Shown in pieces: positions 1 through 10,836 of a DNA stretch of 64,000 nt. The position numbers and the translations under genes were made by a program. Origin of the DNA: Sympetrum striolatum (Eukaryota; Arthropoda; Insecta; Odonata; Libellulidae); contig OX388351.1 of NCBI GenBank assembly GCA_947579665.1, positions 54,320,939 to 54,384,938 of the forward strand, given 5' to 3'. Under the pieces are notes generated by a model. The model was not told the origin of the DNA. It did not search any database and saw only the letters and a program-made list of their open reading frames with translations. The first letter of the stretch is position 1. Every line of letters begins with the position of its first letter.

Positions 1-310
1 TTTCGGCATTTTCCGAAGTGGACAGTAAAGGCCAAGATAGAGGCTACTAATGAGTCTGATAAAATAGCCTTATGTTCCATTCCATTCACATAGGACGCCG
101 CACAGTGGGCTAGAATAGAAAAAAGCTGGACAAAATACGGAAATGTTGCTTGAGTGTGGACCGTAAATAGCATGAATACTGATGAATAAATTCTGAATAT
201 AATCTTATAAGTCATTTACATTGATTTGTCTTTGTCTTTGTGCAAGCGACAACAAAAAATATGTGAACAAATCTTTTTTCAGAAGTAGGAAATACTAACA
301 TGTATGTCCT
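1..310. repeat. Diverged unit-end repeat block, left half
   Basis: This stretch is homologous to about 31385-31680, 49865-50155 and 59870-60140, the ends of array units. It has the same run of landmarks, including 'ggctactaatgag', 'gacgccgcacagt' and 'tactgatgaata'. The block resumes at 2955 after a foldback insertion. I see no credible coding sequence in it. It is the left outer flank and is more diverged than the copies inside the array. Confidence 0.75.
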
Positions 311-914
311 CCCTGGGGAAAAATTACAGGTGAAACAAGGTAAAACCAGGTAAATCAAGCATGGAATTACCTCGTATTAGGTCGGTTAATTCCGGAAGTA
401 GCTCGTTTCAACTCGTAATCCCCTTGTGTTTATGCAACACTCTACGCCAAAGGTTTGCAAGGTCTGTTTCTACGTCGGAACAACTCGTTTCAACTTGCTG
501 TTCCCTTACACTTATGCAGCACTCTACGCCTAAGGAATATTAGGCTCTGTATTCATATCGGAACAACTCGTAACACCTTGAACTGCATTTGCCTCGTTTT
601 GTCTTGTAACTATCTGAGCTCGAATTACATGGAATGACCTTGTTTCTTGTGTCACCGTATCAACCTGTTTTCAATTTATTAAACAGCCATCTAGGAGTGT
701 TTCACATCCATGGATTCTGGGCAAGAAACAGTTACAAATTTAATAAATTTGTTTAAACAAATTGATCAAATTTGTAACTCAGCCATGTGTCGTGAATAGT
801 CATTAATAGGTTTAAAATTAAACGACGTCATCTTCACTGTGACTGACAGAGAGTTCTCAGCATAACTCGTATCACATGGCTGCAGAGTGAATAAGTTGTT
901 TTCAGAGCGAGTAT

Positions 915-1010
915 GGCCAACGTCACTTGTTGACGTTGGCCGTTGACGTTGACGTTGACGTTGACTTGTTGACGTAATCCGCATTCGTCCATACGGACGA
1001 ATGCGGATTA
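915..1010. repeat. Two perfect hairpins flanking a TTGACG hexamer tract
   Basis: Positions 915-925 and 931-941 are perfect 11-base complements with a 5-base loop. A degenerate (TTGACG)n tract runs through 930-974. Positions 975-990 and 995-1010 are perfect 16-base complements around the loop 'atac'. The structure lies inside the left part of the foldback element. Confidence 0.9.
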
Positions 1011-1225
1011 CCTCGTATTGACTGTAATTAACACGCACCGTATTGTACTCGTTTCACATGGATTTAGCATGCATTAGCTGTATTTACCTCGTATTGACTG
1101 TTTGTAATCCGCACCTTATTTTACGAGAGCCGTAAGACATATGGCCGTGTAATACCAAACTACTTAAATAACTGCATAATTAGCACATCTTAAATTTTCC
1201 AGAAAAAGATACCCATGCATGCCAT

Positions 1226-1560
1226 CCCTGGAGAAAAATCCACCTAGGACGTGCTTGGTCGGAATAACTGTTTTTACCTCGGTTTACCTCGAAATTCAGC
1301 TCGTATCAGCGCGGTTATGGCCCACTTATAATGTAATCACCTCGCACGGGATTACCTTGCATTACCTGGTTCCAGATGGATGTTGTTTTCACATGGAACT
1401 ACCTTGCTTTACCTGGTATCGTATTACTTCGTTTTATTAAATGGATTTAGCGTGCATCAGCTGTAATTACCTCGTACTGACTGTATACAACCCGCACCTT
1501 ATTTTACTCGTTTCACAAGGATTTAACGCTCATCAGCTGTAATTACCTCGTATTGACTGT
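1226..1560. repeat. Left inverted arm of the inner foldback element with subterminal tandem repeats
   Basis: Positions 1226 to about 1380 are the reverse complement, with scattered mismatches, of about 2800-2954. Farther in, about 1440-1560 holds two copies of a roughly 75-base unit containing 'attacctcgta' and 'gactgta'. The same unit occurs in reverse orientation at about 2500-2760. Another partial copy at about 1012-1115 lies outside this arm. Confidence 0.8.
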
Positions 1561-1899
1561 ATATACATAGGTAACTGTAATTTGTCATCAATAGGATACA
1601 TCTTGGTGACAAGAATAAATAGATACATTTGTAGTGTGATGGTAAAACAGATATATGATGTAGACCACGTAGAAGAACGACTAGAACGTATCAAGTATTC
1701 AAAAGAAGGTTCCTTTCGCGCCTATGCTTACAATTAAAAGAAAAGGTGAATTAGGTGAACGGAAATATTTCCGGAAAAAGTGGAGACCGTGGAGGAAGTT
1801 GGTAATTTTCCAAAATATTTTAGAGGAGTAGGACTAATGAAGGCGAAATTATAATTTACTTGTTAGGTTGTTACTTTTGTTTAATTGTGACTCAATGTT

Positions 1900-2242
1900 T
1901 TTCCGTTTGGTGTATAATTTCACCTTTTTGTAGTTGGATTCTTTGACGTCATACGCTAGCATCGTTTTCCACTTCCGCTTCATCTCAAACATGCTTTCTC
2001 CATGTTATCGTTGTCAACTTGTGCGAAGTGCGAAACTCGTTGTTATCCTGTAAAAGATTTATAGGAGAAGCTAACTGTAAGTATACTTATTAAGCGGTTC
2101 TGCCTTTCTTACTTATCTGAGTTATTTTGAGACTTGTGTTTAATACTCATGAAACATTTCTTATTTTGCAGTGAAAATGTTTGCTTACGTCGAGTTCCTC
2201 GATGATCGCGAAAGATTGGTGGTACCGATGGTACCACACTAG
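1900..2242 (+). other. Promoter / 5'UTR intron / start-codon segment, probable captured host gene 5' end
   Basis: The core of the foldback element looks like the 5' end of a gene. A palindromic CRE site (TGACGTCA) is at 1944-1951 and an ETS-like ACTTCCGCT is at 1971. A strong splice donor (GTAAGTAT) is at 2077 and an acceptor (TTATTTTGCAG) ends at 2171. Five bases later, an ATG at 2177 opens a 21-codon frame, MFAYVEFLDDRERLVVPMVPH, that ends in TAG at 2240. The opening resembles the N-terminus of BEN-domain-type proteins, but that is a guess from a short stretch. It could also be chance. No continuation of the gene is visible. Confidence 0.4.
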
Positions 2243-2499
2243 CGTGTATCTACGCAAAAGGGGGCACGAGGAGAAATGTATAGATAATGAGGCGAAGAAG
2301 GTCAAAAATTACATATGTGCGAAGATACAAGACTTAAATCGAAATAAAAATATGAAATGTAGAAACTTGTGTCACTCTATCCTTTGTCTTCGAACCCTTC
2401 CTTGCTTCTCTTTAACAGGCTAGTGAAAGTTTTACCTAGGATTTTACAGCTGATGAACGTGTCATACGATTCTCATACAGGGCTGGTTCATTCGAGTCA

Positions 2500-2954
2500 C
2501 TACGAGGTAATTGCACGATAAATTCATGTAAAACCAGTACAATGTGGTGCGGGTTATTTATAGTCAATACGAGGTAATTACAGCTGACGCACGTTAAATC
2601 CACGTGAAACGAGTAAAATAAGGTACGGGTTATATACAGTCAGTACGTGGTAATTACAGCTGATGCAAATTAAATCCAAGTGAAACGAGTAAAATAAGGT
2701 GCGGGTTATATACAGTCAGTGCGAGGTATTTACAGCTGATGCACGCTAAATCCATGTGAAGCGAGTTAATACGGTACCAGCTAATACAAGGTTCCATGTG
2801 AAAACATCATCCATCTGAAACGAGGTAATCCCGTGCGAGGTGATTACATGGTAAGTGAGCCATAACCGCGCTGATACGAGCTGAATTTCCAGGTAAACCG
2901 AGGTAAAAACAGTTAATCCGACTAACCTCGTTCTAGGTGAATTTTTCCCCAGGG
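2500..2954. repeat. Right inverted arm of the foldback element
   Basis: About four tandem copies of a roughly 75-base unit ('tacgaggtaattac', 'gtgaaacgag', 'aaggtgcgggtta') lie at 2500-2760. They are followed by the right terminal inverted repeat ending CCCCAGGG at 2954. Read in reverse, this matches 1226-1560. Confidence 0.8.
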
Positions 2955-3290
2955 CTGGACAATTAGACTAGTGTAATAAAGATCCAATATTGTATACAAA
3001 GCATTTAAAGAGTCTATTAGATCGAAAAACTGGAATTATTGTCCCTTATTATAGCAAAATTAAAAATGCTGCACTTGGATTTTGCTTATAATGACATGAT
3101 AGAACTGAAAAGGAACATGCTGTTTGATTTGGATTCGTCAGTGTTTATTGTCGTTTATTCCGGATACTTTACGAAGTACACATAATCAATCTGCTGTTGC
3201 TTTTAAGCCATGGTGGAAGCTTTGCGTTATTGGCACATTAGACATTAGAAAATTTACTTTGGAAATTTTTTTTCCAATTGATATAAACAT
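2955..3290. repeat. Diverged unit-end repeat block, right half
   Basis: This continues 1-310 after the insertion and aligns with about 60150-60440: 'gatcgaaaaactgga', 'atgctgcacttggatttt' and 'ggaacatgctgtt'. It is non-coding. Similarity to the flank copy stops near 3290, where the inverted arm begins. Confidence 0.7.
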
Positions 3291-5640
3291 AAACATGTAA
3301 CAAGGATCACAAATGCTGAAGGTATGCAATGCCAACTAGTAACCTATTAAAATTAACATTGTTCCACATGAATTGTATTTATTTATGTTCGTTACTAGAA
3401 AATTTCTAAGCGCGTGGAACATAGAAAACACATGCCGAAGGTACGGAGTGGCAACATGGAACCAAGTAAAATTAACGTTGTATGTACAAAAATATTTTTT
3501 AATACCAAAATTTTCAATCATACTCGAACTTTTTTTAGCGATTCTGTTTTAATATCAAAATAAAGAGAGACTTGGAAATTAAAAATGGATTGAAAAATGG
3601 GATAATAATGTGAAAACAAAAGAGATAAAATCTACGGCAGCTATTTAAGACAAATTTGATTTTATAAGAATTTTAAAATAGTGACTCGGCTGTCCTATAT
3701 TGAATCCAGGCCTCTCAGTTTCAATGTAGATGTTAAACCAACTACACTACCGAGCCATGTACGAAAAGTCGAAGATCTTGGTTTAAGTCCAACCCAAAAC
3801 ATTATTTTTCAATTCTTGAACAACTTAAGGTGGTCGCACGATTTCCAGTGCTAAGATATAGTTCGAATTCATCATTTGTAAGACAAAATATTGATTTTAC
3901 GGATATTATTTTTATATCAATAGGAAATAATGTTTCCAATGTAAATTTTCTAATGCGCAAATACCGAAAAGCTTCCTCCAAGGCTTAACAGCAAAAGCTG
4001 ATTAATAACGTATTTTTCTTAAACTACTCGGAATTTAAGCCCATATATACAGACGAATCCAAGTGAGAGAGCATGTGCCTTTGCGGTTCTTCCAACCGAA
4101 CTCAGCATGACCGTCTTCAAGCAGATAAAATCGAGAGGATATTAGAACTGTTACTCAACTGCGAATAGGGCACAGTGCTAAAACGAAGTAATATCTCTTA
4201 GGAGAAGTTAAAATCCATCAACGATGCCACAAATTTGACACACATCTGAGGAATTGTTTAAATTAGTGCGTGACGTAACCAATGAGTAACTCAAAGCCAC
4301 CTCGCAAGAAGGAGAAAACCAAGATGAAACAGCCGTGAGTTAAATTTTCTTTAAGTTACAGGCTTTAAAAAGCTTCCATAATGAATAATGACTTCAGGCA
4401 ACCATTGCACTTTAAGTTACATAAATGTGAATTAAATAACACTGCTATAGTATGAATATTGTGCAAAATGGCATGCATTGTCAAACCTTGAAAAACAAAT
4501 CCTACTACTACTGCAAAATTCTACCCCTGCGCACTTGTGCTCGGAAAATTTATTAAAACATAATATACTCGTTAAGGTAAAAGTGGCAAGCATTGCAAAC
4601 ATGAGTATAAAAGAGCATTAAGCAATACTATTATTTAAAACAAGAATTACTCCTCGAGATTTTTTGAAGATATTTCTCTCGATTGAAATTTTCTAATTTT
4701 TCTGTTCCGAAAAACTTTGAATCTAATCCATAAAACAAAATCAGTGTTAAACTTGGCTTTAATATGAGCAATATATTCCTGCTACCATATACTGTTAAAA
4801 GAAACATTTTTCATTTGTGGTTTATTGGTACAGAAAAGCAAAAATGTGTTGTTAATTAAATTTTGTCGTAGTCTTGTTCAAGGCTGAGATGAAAACAAAG
4901 GTACTGAGGTATGAGCACGCTGAATAGGGGTTATAATTAATGTCTATCAGTCTGTATTAATACCATACTTAAAGGAAATTAATTATACGGAAAAAATAGA
5001 GATTCTATGAAATTATCTAGCTAGTTTTGTTAAATTAGCTTAAGTGTTTCAAAAGGTATAAAACATCGCCATAACATTAGTAAAATTAACATTGTAACAT
5101 AGCAGAGGTTTTTATGGATTACAAGAGCCATCGCCATCATTAATAGCATATACGTGAGATATTGCACTTTTATTTTACCTGGAGAAGGCCATATTTGCGT
5201 AGTTTCTTTCGCTTGTCAGTGGAAATTTTCTTTTTAAGTGTAACCTGCACGTGGAACAAAGAATGCACGGGCCGAAGGTACGCTATGGCAACAAGGAACC
5301 TTGTAAAATTAACAATGTACCATACTATATTTAAATACTAAATTTTTCTTCGCATTCGAACTTTTTTAGCGATCCTGTTTTAATAACCAAATAAAGTTAC
5401 TTTTTGAAATGAATTAAAAGATGGGATAAGAATCTAAAAACTAAGAGAAAAATGTGCTTCTACGGCAGGTATTGAAGACAAAAGAGCTTCTAGAAGAATT
5501 GAAAATTAGTGACTAGGCTGTCTTAAATCCTGTCCATACCTCTCACATTCTAATTAGATGTTAAACCAACTTAATTATCTAGGTACGTATGAAAAGTGGA
5601 AGACCTAGGTTCGAATCCCACCCACTCTACTGTATATGTA
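3290..5640 (-). repeat. Left arm of a large inverted duplication (R block, reversed)
   Basis: Read on the minus strand, this stretch is collinear with 60540-62260 and then 63200-63850. The same homologous DNA runs forward at 8390-9620 and at about 13980-14800. Relative to the flank copy, about 1 kb (62260-63200) is missing here. Landmarks include reversed copies of 'atgatggcgatggcac' near 5125 and the tRNA-like box-B segments at 3690-3800 and 5500-5632. I found no convincing coding sequence. Confidence 0.7.
5580..5626 (+). other. tRNA-derived segment (box-B/T-arm like)
   Basis: GGTTCGAATCCCACC at 5609 is a good pol III box B inside a T-arm-like stem. It is preceded by 'gtatgaaaagtggaag', as in the homologous segment at 8406-8450 on the opposite strand. 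No full cloverleaf folds. Related, more decayed segments recur near 3690-3800, 14285-14400, 20285-20400, 33745-33860, 43965-44080, 52225-52340, 60560-60660 and 63465-63570. They mark a tRNA-derived component of the R repeat. Confidence 0.5.
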
Positions 5641-5794
5641 TTCGTATTTCTCTCAGACTCGGTAACAGTGTGCACATATGCATTATGATTAATAATCGAG
5701 AATTTCATTGGAATCAAGAAAAATATAGGATGATTAATAATATATCCATTCTCCTCCATATGATTCAGCCTCCGAGACATAGAGTTAACCACTT

Positions 5795-6100
5795 CTTTAT
5801 TGGAATTCGCTCCAGGTGAGAAGATCTAAAAACTGACGGAAGCTCTTCGAAAGCTTTATCGGTTCAGAACCTAAAGACGAAGTAAATGAAATTTTAGTGC
5901 AACTAAAGACCTAATCGCGATCTCCGAGAAACATCGCCAATACGTTACAGGGAGGTAATCACAAAACATTATTACTTTTGGTCGCTTTTTTCCCCGGACA
6001 ATTAGAGAAGCTGATTAAGCAGATTACGTGATGATGGGGTTATTACAACCCCTGACATACCCATCTGGCGGCTCGCGGGGTATATATCTGAATCTAAATG
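5795..6100 (+). mobile_element. 5'-truncated LINE 3' end, same family as 10014-13312
   Basis: This stretch aligns with about 13008-13310 of the larger LINE. It has 'tgagaagatct', the decayed coding end (…RFFPRTIREAD…), then the 3' tail with 'ggcggctcgcggggtata' and the terminal 'aatctaaatg'. It is a typical 5'-truncated non-LTR insertion, without poly(A) and ending in short repeats. The coding frame is broken by stops. Confidence 0.8.
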
Positions 6101-7162
6101 TATATAATTGGTTTGGAACTACCGCCGAGAAAATTGGAAAGTGTGAACCCGCGAATTGTCCTGGTTGTAGACGAACAATGAATAATAATATGCATAAGAA
6201 TGTCAATAGTTCTCAAGGCTTTTTTTTTTCAAGCGTAAAAATGAAAAAGATTCGCTTGCGTGGTCTGCTGGTTGTCCGTCTATCGACGTGAAGACCTATA
6301 TGAAGAAATAGTCGCCAATAAGTCTAAGTAAGCCTGAGCTCCTTGCCTTACGACCGGTTTGTTGTTGCGAGTGACGCATAGGCTTTCGAAAATCCGCTGC
6401 ACTGAAAGCGAAAGGTTCATCGTGCTTCCAGAAATCAGGAGGCCCTGTCAAATACCTCTAATTATGGAAAATGAGTCAAAGGACATTGTCTTTCAGCGAA
6501 CGACCTCTAATCCTTGGTAGAAGAGGAATTTCCACTGACACACGAAACATTTTCTTGACCGACAATTGGTGATGAATCGGTTCCGAATCCTTCATGTCCA
6601 ATAGTTATTTTTCCATAATGAATTTCATCTCTCTGGTAAATATATATATTCATCATAAGGGCGTATAAATATATGTGGAAATCATATCTTACATTCGTTC
6701 ATTTCCCGAACAAGAGAAGTTTAAGATAAAAAAATTATTTAAATTAAGCGGAATTCGATCTCGTGCCCTTCCTATGCCAATAGCATGTGTCAAACAGCTG
6801 CGAAATTACTAGTTATATTTATGACACTTCACAACAAACTGAGAAGTCCATTTTAGCAGCTTATTAATAATTTTATTATGGCAGCATAATCCTGGTTAAT
6901 TAATTTTATAAAGTCAGACGTTCATAAAATACGTATCAGTACTAAAAACTTGGGTTGTTTATTAGGAAGTCTTTGTTTACTAAAATACGCTAATATAATA
7001 ATATTATTTGGGAATATTTTTACGAGTGCAATAACATCTAATTTCCTTAGTACCATGGTGAGGAAGGAGCTTTGAATTAGCCAGAGGATTGTTTCTACTG
7101 GGCGACTGTAAAATGAGGGTCCTGAGTCTAGCTGATATAGGCACGAAAAGGAAAAATATAAC

Positions 7163-7312
7163 TGGCACCTGCAATACTTGCTTTGAAAGTGCTTGACATA
7201 TGGTTAAAGCTTTTCCACGCGAGGTAATGCATTTTAACGTTTGTTTTGTATTGGCGCCTGCAATACTTTGAAGGGATCGACTTGTGGTTAAAGACTTTCC
7301 TCGCGAATTATC
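7163..7312 (+). repeat. Imperfect direct duplication of about 60-70 bases
   Basis: Two tandem segments share 'gcctgcaatact', 'atatggttaaagc/ttgtggttaaaga' and 'ttcc(a/t)cgcga'. Divergence is considerable. No function is inferred. Confidence 0.45.
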
Positions 7313-7802
7313 AAAGCCTTAATGCATTTCTACGTGTATTTCTCCGCTCGAAGGCAACACAATTGACTAATGACCAAGGTCACCGAGCTCCCTGTTACAA
7401 AATGTGAGACAAGTCCGATATATGCGCAGAAATTGTTCGGTTTTTATGAAATCATGTTTGTTTTAACTTTGGAATTGGTATTTTTCCTTTTAACTCCAGA
7501 CGGACAATGATTTCATGTATTCTAGGTGACAAATGGTGTAAATAAATTATATTACGAATTTCCTACGTCTGCATGATTAAGTTGGCGAAAAATTATATTC
7601 CGTAGACAAAATACAAATTTTACATTGTGTCATAATCAGTAACTCGGTAATCGCTCTAACGACTTATCGAATTCTAATTGCTGAATTGAAAACATAAGAC
7701 TTGTAATCAAAAATCCTCCTCGGAATGTTTATCATAAATAATAAATATCCTATGTTTGAACTGGACGTTTGAAGAATTACATTTACATTAATATCCAGGA
7801 GG

Positions 7803-7905
7803 CAGCCGTAAGACGTATGTTCGAGTAAGAAACCAAACTACCAAAATAACGCCTTATTAGCGCACAAATTATCCAGAAAAAAAGAGACCATTATAGGCCA
7901 TCTGT
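7803..7905 (+). repeat. Interspersed repeat shared with 1128-1224
   Basis: Both copies run 'gccgtaagac', 'accaaactac', 'aataactgc/aataacgcc' and 'ttatccagaaaaa'. The copy at 1128-1224 is cut by the inner end of the foldback element at 1226, and this one is not. Both look like fragments of a dispersed element. Confidence 0.6.
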
Positions 7906-8374
7906 TCTCGCTATAATCTCGCAAAACATCATTTTTCTCTAGACTCCAAAATTCTCGTTCTCTAAAGGTGAGAATCACTACATCGCGTATTCCTACTCCA
8001 ATCCCACTTATTCTTTATTGCTACGCATTATTAAAACCGAATAGCATTCTTCACATTATTAATAATTAAATTTCACTTATTCTCCATGTATTTTATCGCA
8101 TTTAAGATTAAAATTGGAATAAATATATATTAAACCTATCGTTCTATAAATACGATAACTATCTGTGAAAGAGAAACGCCGAAATAAACATGACGAACTC
8201 GGGGAGAGATCGCGCGAAGGCTCTAAGAAGAGTTCGAAAGAGAGGAAATTTGTGTAAGTTCTAGGCTCCGACTCAAATATTACCGCTTTTCGAGGCTCTC
8301 CTCGGTGTTGCCAGTCAGTCACAGAAAGCAGAATTCCAAATAGTTTCTGTGAAAGCCACTGGTGCGCTCGCAAA

Positions 8375-8403
8375 GTGTTGCGATAATTTTTTCCGCCACT
8401 GTA
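8375..8403 (-). mobile_element. Solitary Tc1/mariner-like terminal sequence
   Basis: Read on the minus strand, the sequence after TA begins CAGTGGCGGAAAAAATTATC. This resembles the usual start of Tc1/mariner terminal inverted repeats, including the flanking TA. I found no matching opposite end upstream, so it would be a solo terminus or a remnant. Chance similarity is possible. Confidence 0.3.
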
Positions 8404-10013
8404 CACGGGTGGGATTCGAACCCACGTCTTCCACTTTTCATACATGTCTAGATAGGGAAGCTGGTTCAACCCCTAGTTAGAATGTGAGAGATCTGGAATG
8501 AAACTCTCGACCAGAAGAAACTACGCAAATAAGGCCTTCTCGAAGGTTAAATAAAAGTGAGATATCTCACGTAAATGCTGTTAATGATGGCGATGGCACG
8601 TGTAATCAATAAAAACGGCTCCTGTGTTACAATGTTAATTTTACTTGGTTCCATGTTGCCACTTCGGCACGTGCCTTTATTCATTCACGCATGGTAACAC
8701 GAGCAAATAAATTTTCCACTGACGAAAAAAGAAACACAATTGGTGATTCTTGGAAGCTTAGTGACATGGGTACTTTCGTTTTTTCCAAAAACCGTCAGCA
8801 ACGCATTGTGAAGCGCAGACAAAGACGGCTATAGGCGATGTTTTATACCTCCAGAAAAAATTAAGCTAGTTTTACAAAACTAGCGAATTAATTTCATGGA
8901 ATCCCTATTTTTTCCGTAAAGTTAATTTTCTTTAAGTATAATATTAATAAAAACTGATCGACATTAATTAAAGCCCCTATAAAGCCTTCTCATAGCTGAG
9001 TAGCTTTGATTTCATCTAAGTCATGAGCAAGACTGCGACAAAATTGCAATTTAAATCACATTTTTGTCTTTTCTGTACCAAAAACCACGTATGCAAAATG
9101 ATTCATATAACAAAATCTAGTAGCAGGTATACATTGTTCATATTAAATCCAATTTTAACCCTGATATCGTTTTATGAATTGGATTCAAAGTTTTTCGATA
9201 CAGAAAAAGTAGATAGTTTCAATCGAGGGAAATACCTTCAAAAAATCTCGAGGAGTAATTCTTGTTATCAAAAATAATATTGCTCTCTATATGCATTCTA
9301 TAGCAGTGTTATTAGCTTCGCATTGATGTAACTTTAAATACATTAGTCTCTGATGCTATTATTCATCATGGACGCTATATAAATCCTCGAACTTATTGAA
9401 ATTTAACTCAAGAATATGTCATCGTTTATTTTTCATAGGGTTGCTTTAAGTTATTATATGCTTACGGAACACACTAATTTTAACAATTCCTTAGATGTGT
9501 GTCACATTGGCGGCATCATTGATGGATTTTAACTTCTATAAAGAGGTATTTTCTTCGTTTTAGCAGAGTGCGCAATAGGGTAGAGCGATTTGCCATTCTT
9601 TTTATCGAAAAGTAATACCTGGAAAAGGTGGCACTCCCGCATCAAAATCACTTAAATTAATTTTTTTCGAAATCAAAAGATATCTTCTGCGGGATATTTT
9701 TTTATTATTAAATTACCGTTTCACTGGTGTTGAGGAAGATATCACACATAGAGATTATTGACATTTTTTAACTTCCTGGCAACAGGGTGCCAGAACGGTC
9801 ATTTACCGTCCATTAGTGCTACACGGTCTTAGTAGAACGGACAGTGAAGCCGGTCACTAAAGGAGCCTCACAGCGATGTTGCATCAATGCTAGGGATGGT
9901 ATCATAAAATAATTTTTTTTTCTAGGTAAGCTCGGCCTAAATTTCAAATAAATTACAAATTGTAACGATATTCCTCAAGATTTAGAATCAGATTAGCTAA
10001 ACCGTTCCTACAT
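8390..10013 (+). repeat. Right arm of the inverted duplication, first part (R block, forward)
   Basis: Collinear with about 60560-62693 in the right flank and with the reverse of 4130-5640. Landmarks include 'gctgttaatgatggcgatgg', 'tgtgaagcgcag', 'ccttagatgtgtgtcacattgg' and 'ccagaacggtcatttaccg'. The arm is cut at 10013 by the LINE and continues at 13313. It is non-coding as far as I can see. Confidence 0.75.
8406..8450 (-). other. tRNA-derived segment with intact T-arm motif
   Basis: On the minus strand GTGGGTTCGAATCCCAC forms a perfect T-arm-like 5-bp stem with a 7-base loop, including box B. Upstream is 'tgtatgaaaagtggaag'. It has no full cloverleaf and is treated as the tRNA-derived part of the R repeat. 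Confidence 0.5.
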
Positions 10014-10019
10014 GTTGAA

Positions 10020-10795
10020 GTTCTAATGTCCGGCGGATAACGGATCCATTACATGCAAGGGCCCGCCTGGAGGGAGTGTGTGAGCGGGTGTTCTCCAGGT
10101 GTTTACCGGGAGGTACGGTGCCGAAGGTGACGGAGGAATTAATAACGTCGGTATCGTATTCGAACTGCTCCGTGTTGCGAGTGGTGGTGCACGCGGGCAC
10201 TAACGACGCCTCGAGACTCGGGTCCGAGGAGATTCTAGGTTCTTTTAAGGTCCTGATCGCCAAGACTTCCCGAGTCGAGAGTGAGTCGGGTGTCCGTGTG
10301 TCGCTGTCATTTTGCAGCACAGTTCCGCGGTCGGACCGTGGTTCTGAGGTTTGGAGTCGCGTTGTCGGCCTGAACCTAAGACTGCGGGACTTCTGTAGGA
10401 GCAACGGGGTCGGGTTCGTCGATTTGAGGCCGATTCTTGATTCATGTCGGCTACCTCTTAATCGTTCTGGCGTTCATTATACTGCCCGGGCTTCGGAGCT
10501 GGTGGCACGTAGGATCTACGAGGTCAGTAGGGTTTTTTTTAGGTTAGACGATTATCAGAGTGCGCCACCTCAGGTAGTTTTAGAGTCCAATTCTTCCGGT
10601 TTAAATGAGAGCGATATAACGCAGATAGAGTTGCGAGGGAAAAATTTAGATCTAAAGTGGAATAAAAATATTCAAAAAGTATATTCAGCGGAAGGAATTA
10701 TAGATAACAACCAGGTAAATAGTCAAATAGAAACGCATGATCTTAGTCCCCGAAGCAGAAACAGTCGCAATGACAATAAAGAGAAATTCAATTAA
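10020..10795 (+). pseudogene. LINE ORF1 C-terminal part, SGNH/GDSL-esterase-like
   Basis: The open frame from 10076 reads 239 codons. Near residues 36-44 it has VVVHAGTND, matching the block around the conserved Asn of SGNH hydrolases. Near 131-136 it has SGVHYT, matching the C-terminal block with the catalytic His. Esterase domains in ORF1 are known from L2/CR1-clade LINEs, where they are thought to act on lipids or RNA-particle binding. The N-terminal block with the nucleophilic Ser is absent, consistent with 5' truncation of the insertion. After residue 155 the sequence becomes low-complexity and polar (Asn, Lys, Ser). It is higher in GC than its surroundings. Confidence 0.8.
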
Positions 10796-10836
10796 AAAAA
10801 CGTTACGGTTATTCCAAACAGAAGTCCTAATTTAAA

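Larger units (their letters stand above)
311..2954. mobile_element. Foldback/TIR DNA element inserted in a unit-end repeat
   Basis: The ends are inverted repeats: CCCTGGGGAAAAATT at 311 and its complement ending at 2954. The homologous uninterrupted sequence at about 31670 and 50150 reads 'tgtatatcctggacc', so the insertion lies between 'tcct' and 'ctgga', with an apparent 2-base duplication (CT). A second left end, CCCTGGAGAAAAATCC, lies at 1226 and pairs with the same right end over more than 120 bases. The object is therefore either nested or composite. No transposase ORF is visible, so it is non-autonomous. The superfamily is not determined. Confidence 0.7.
5641..8389. other. Spacer between the inverted arms, mostly unassigned
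   Basis: This is AT-rich DNA with no convincing gene. It holds a LINE 3' fragment (5795-6100), an imperfect direct repeat (7163-7312), a repeat shared with 1128-1224 (7803-7905) and a Tc1-like terminus (8375-8403). An open frame of about 130 codons on the minus strand at 8077-8469 overlaps the tRNA-like and transposon-end sequences and is not taken as a gene. Nothing identifiable was seen in 6110-7150 or 7910-8370. Confidence 0.5.

Noticed and set aside
8077..8469. A 130-codon open frame on the minus strand
   Set aside because: It runs across a tRNA-like segment and a Tc1-like terminus, has no domain, and is not kept in the homologous flank at 60560-60900.
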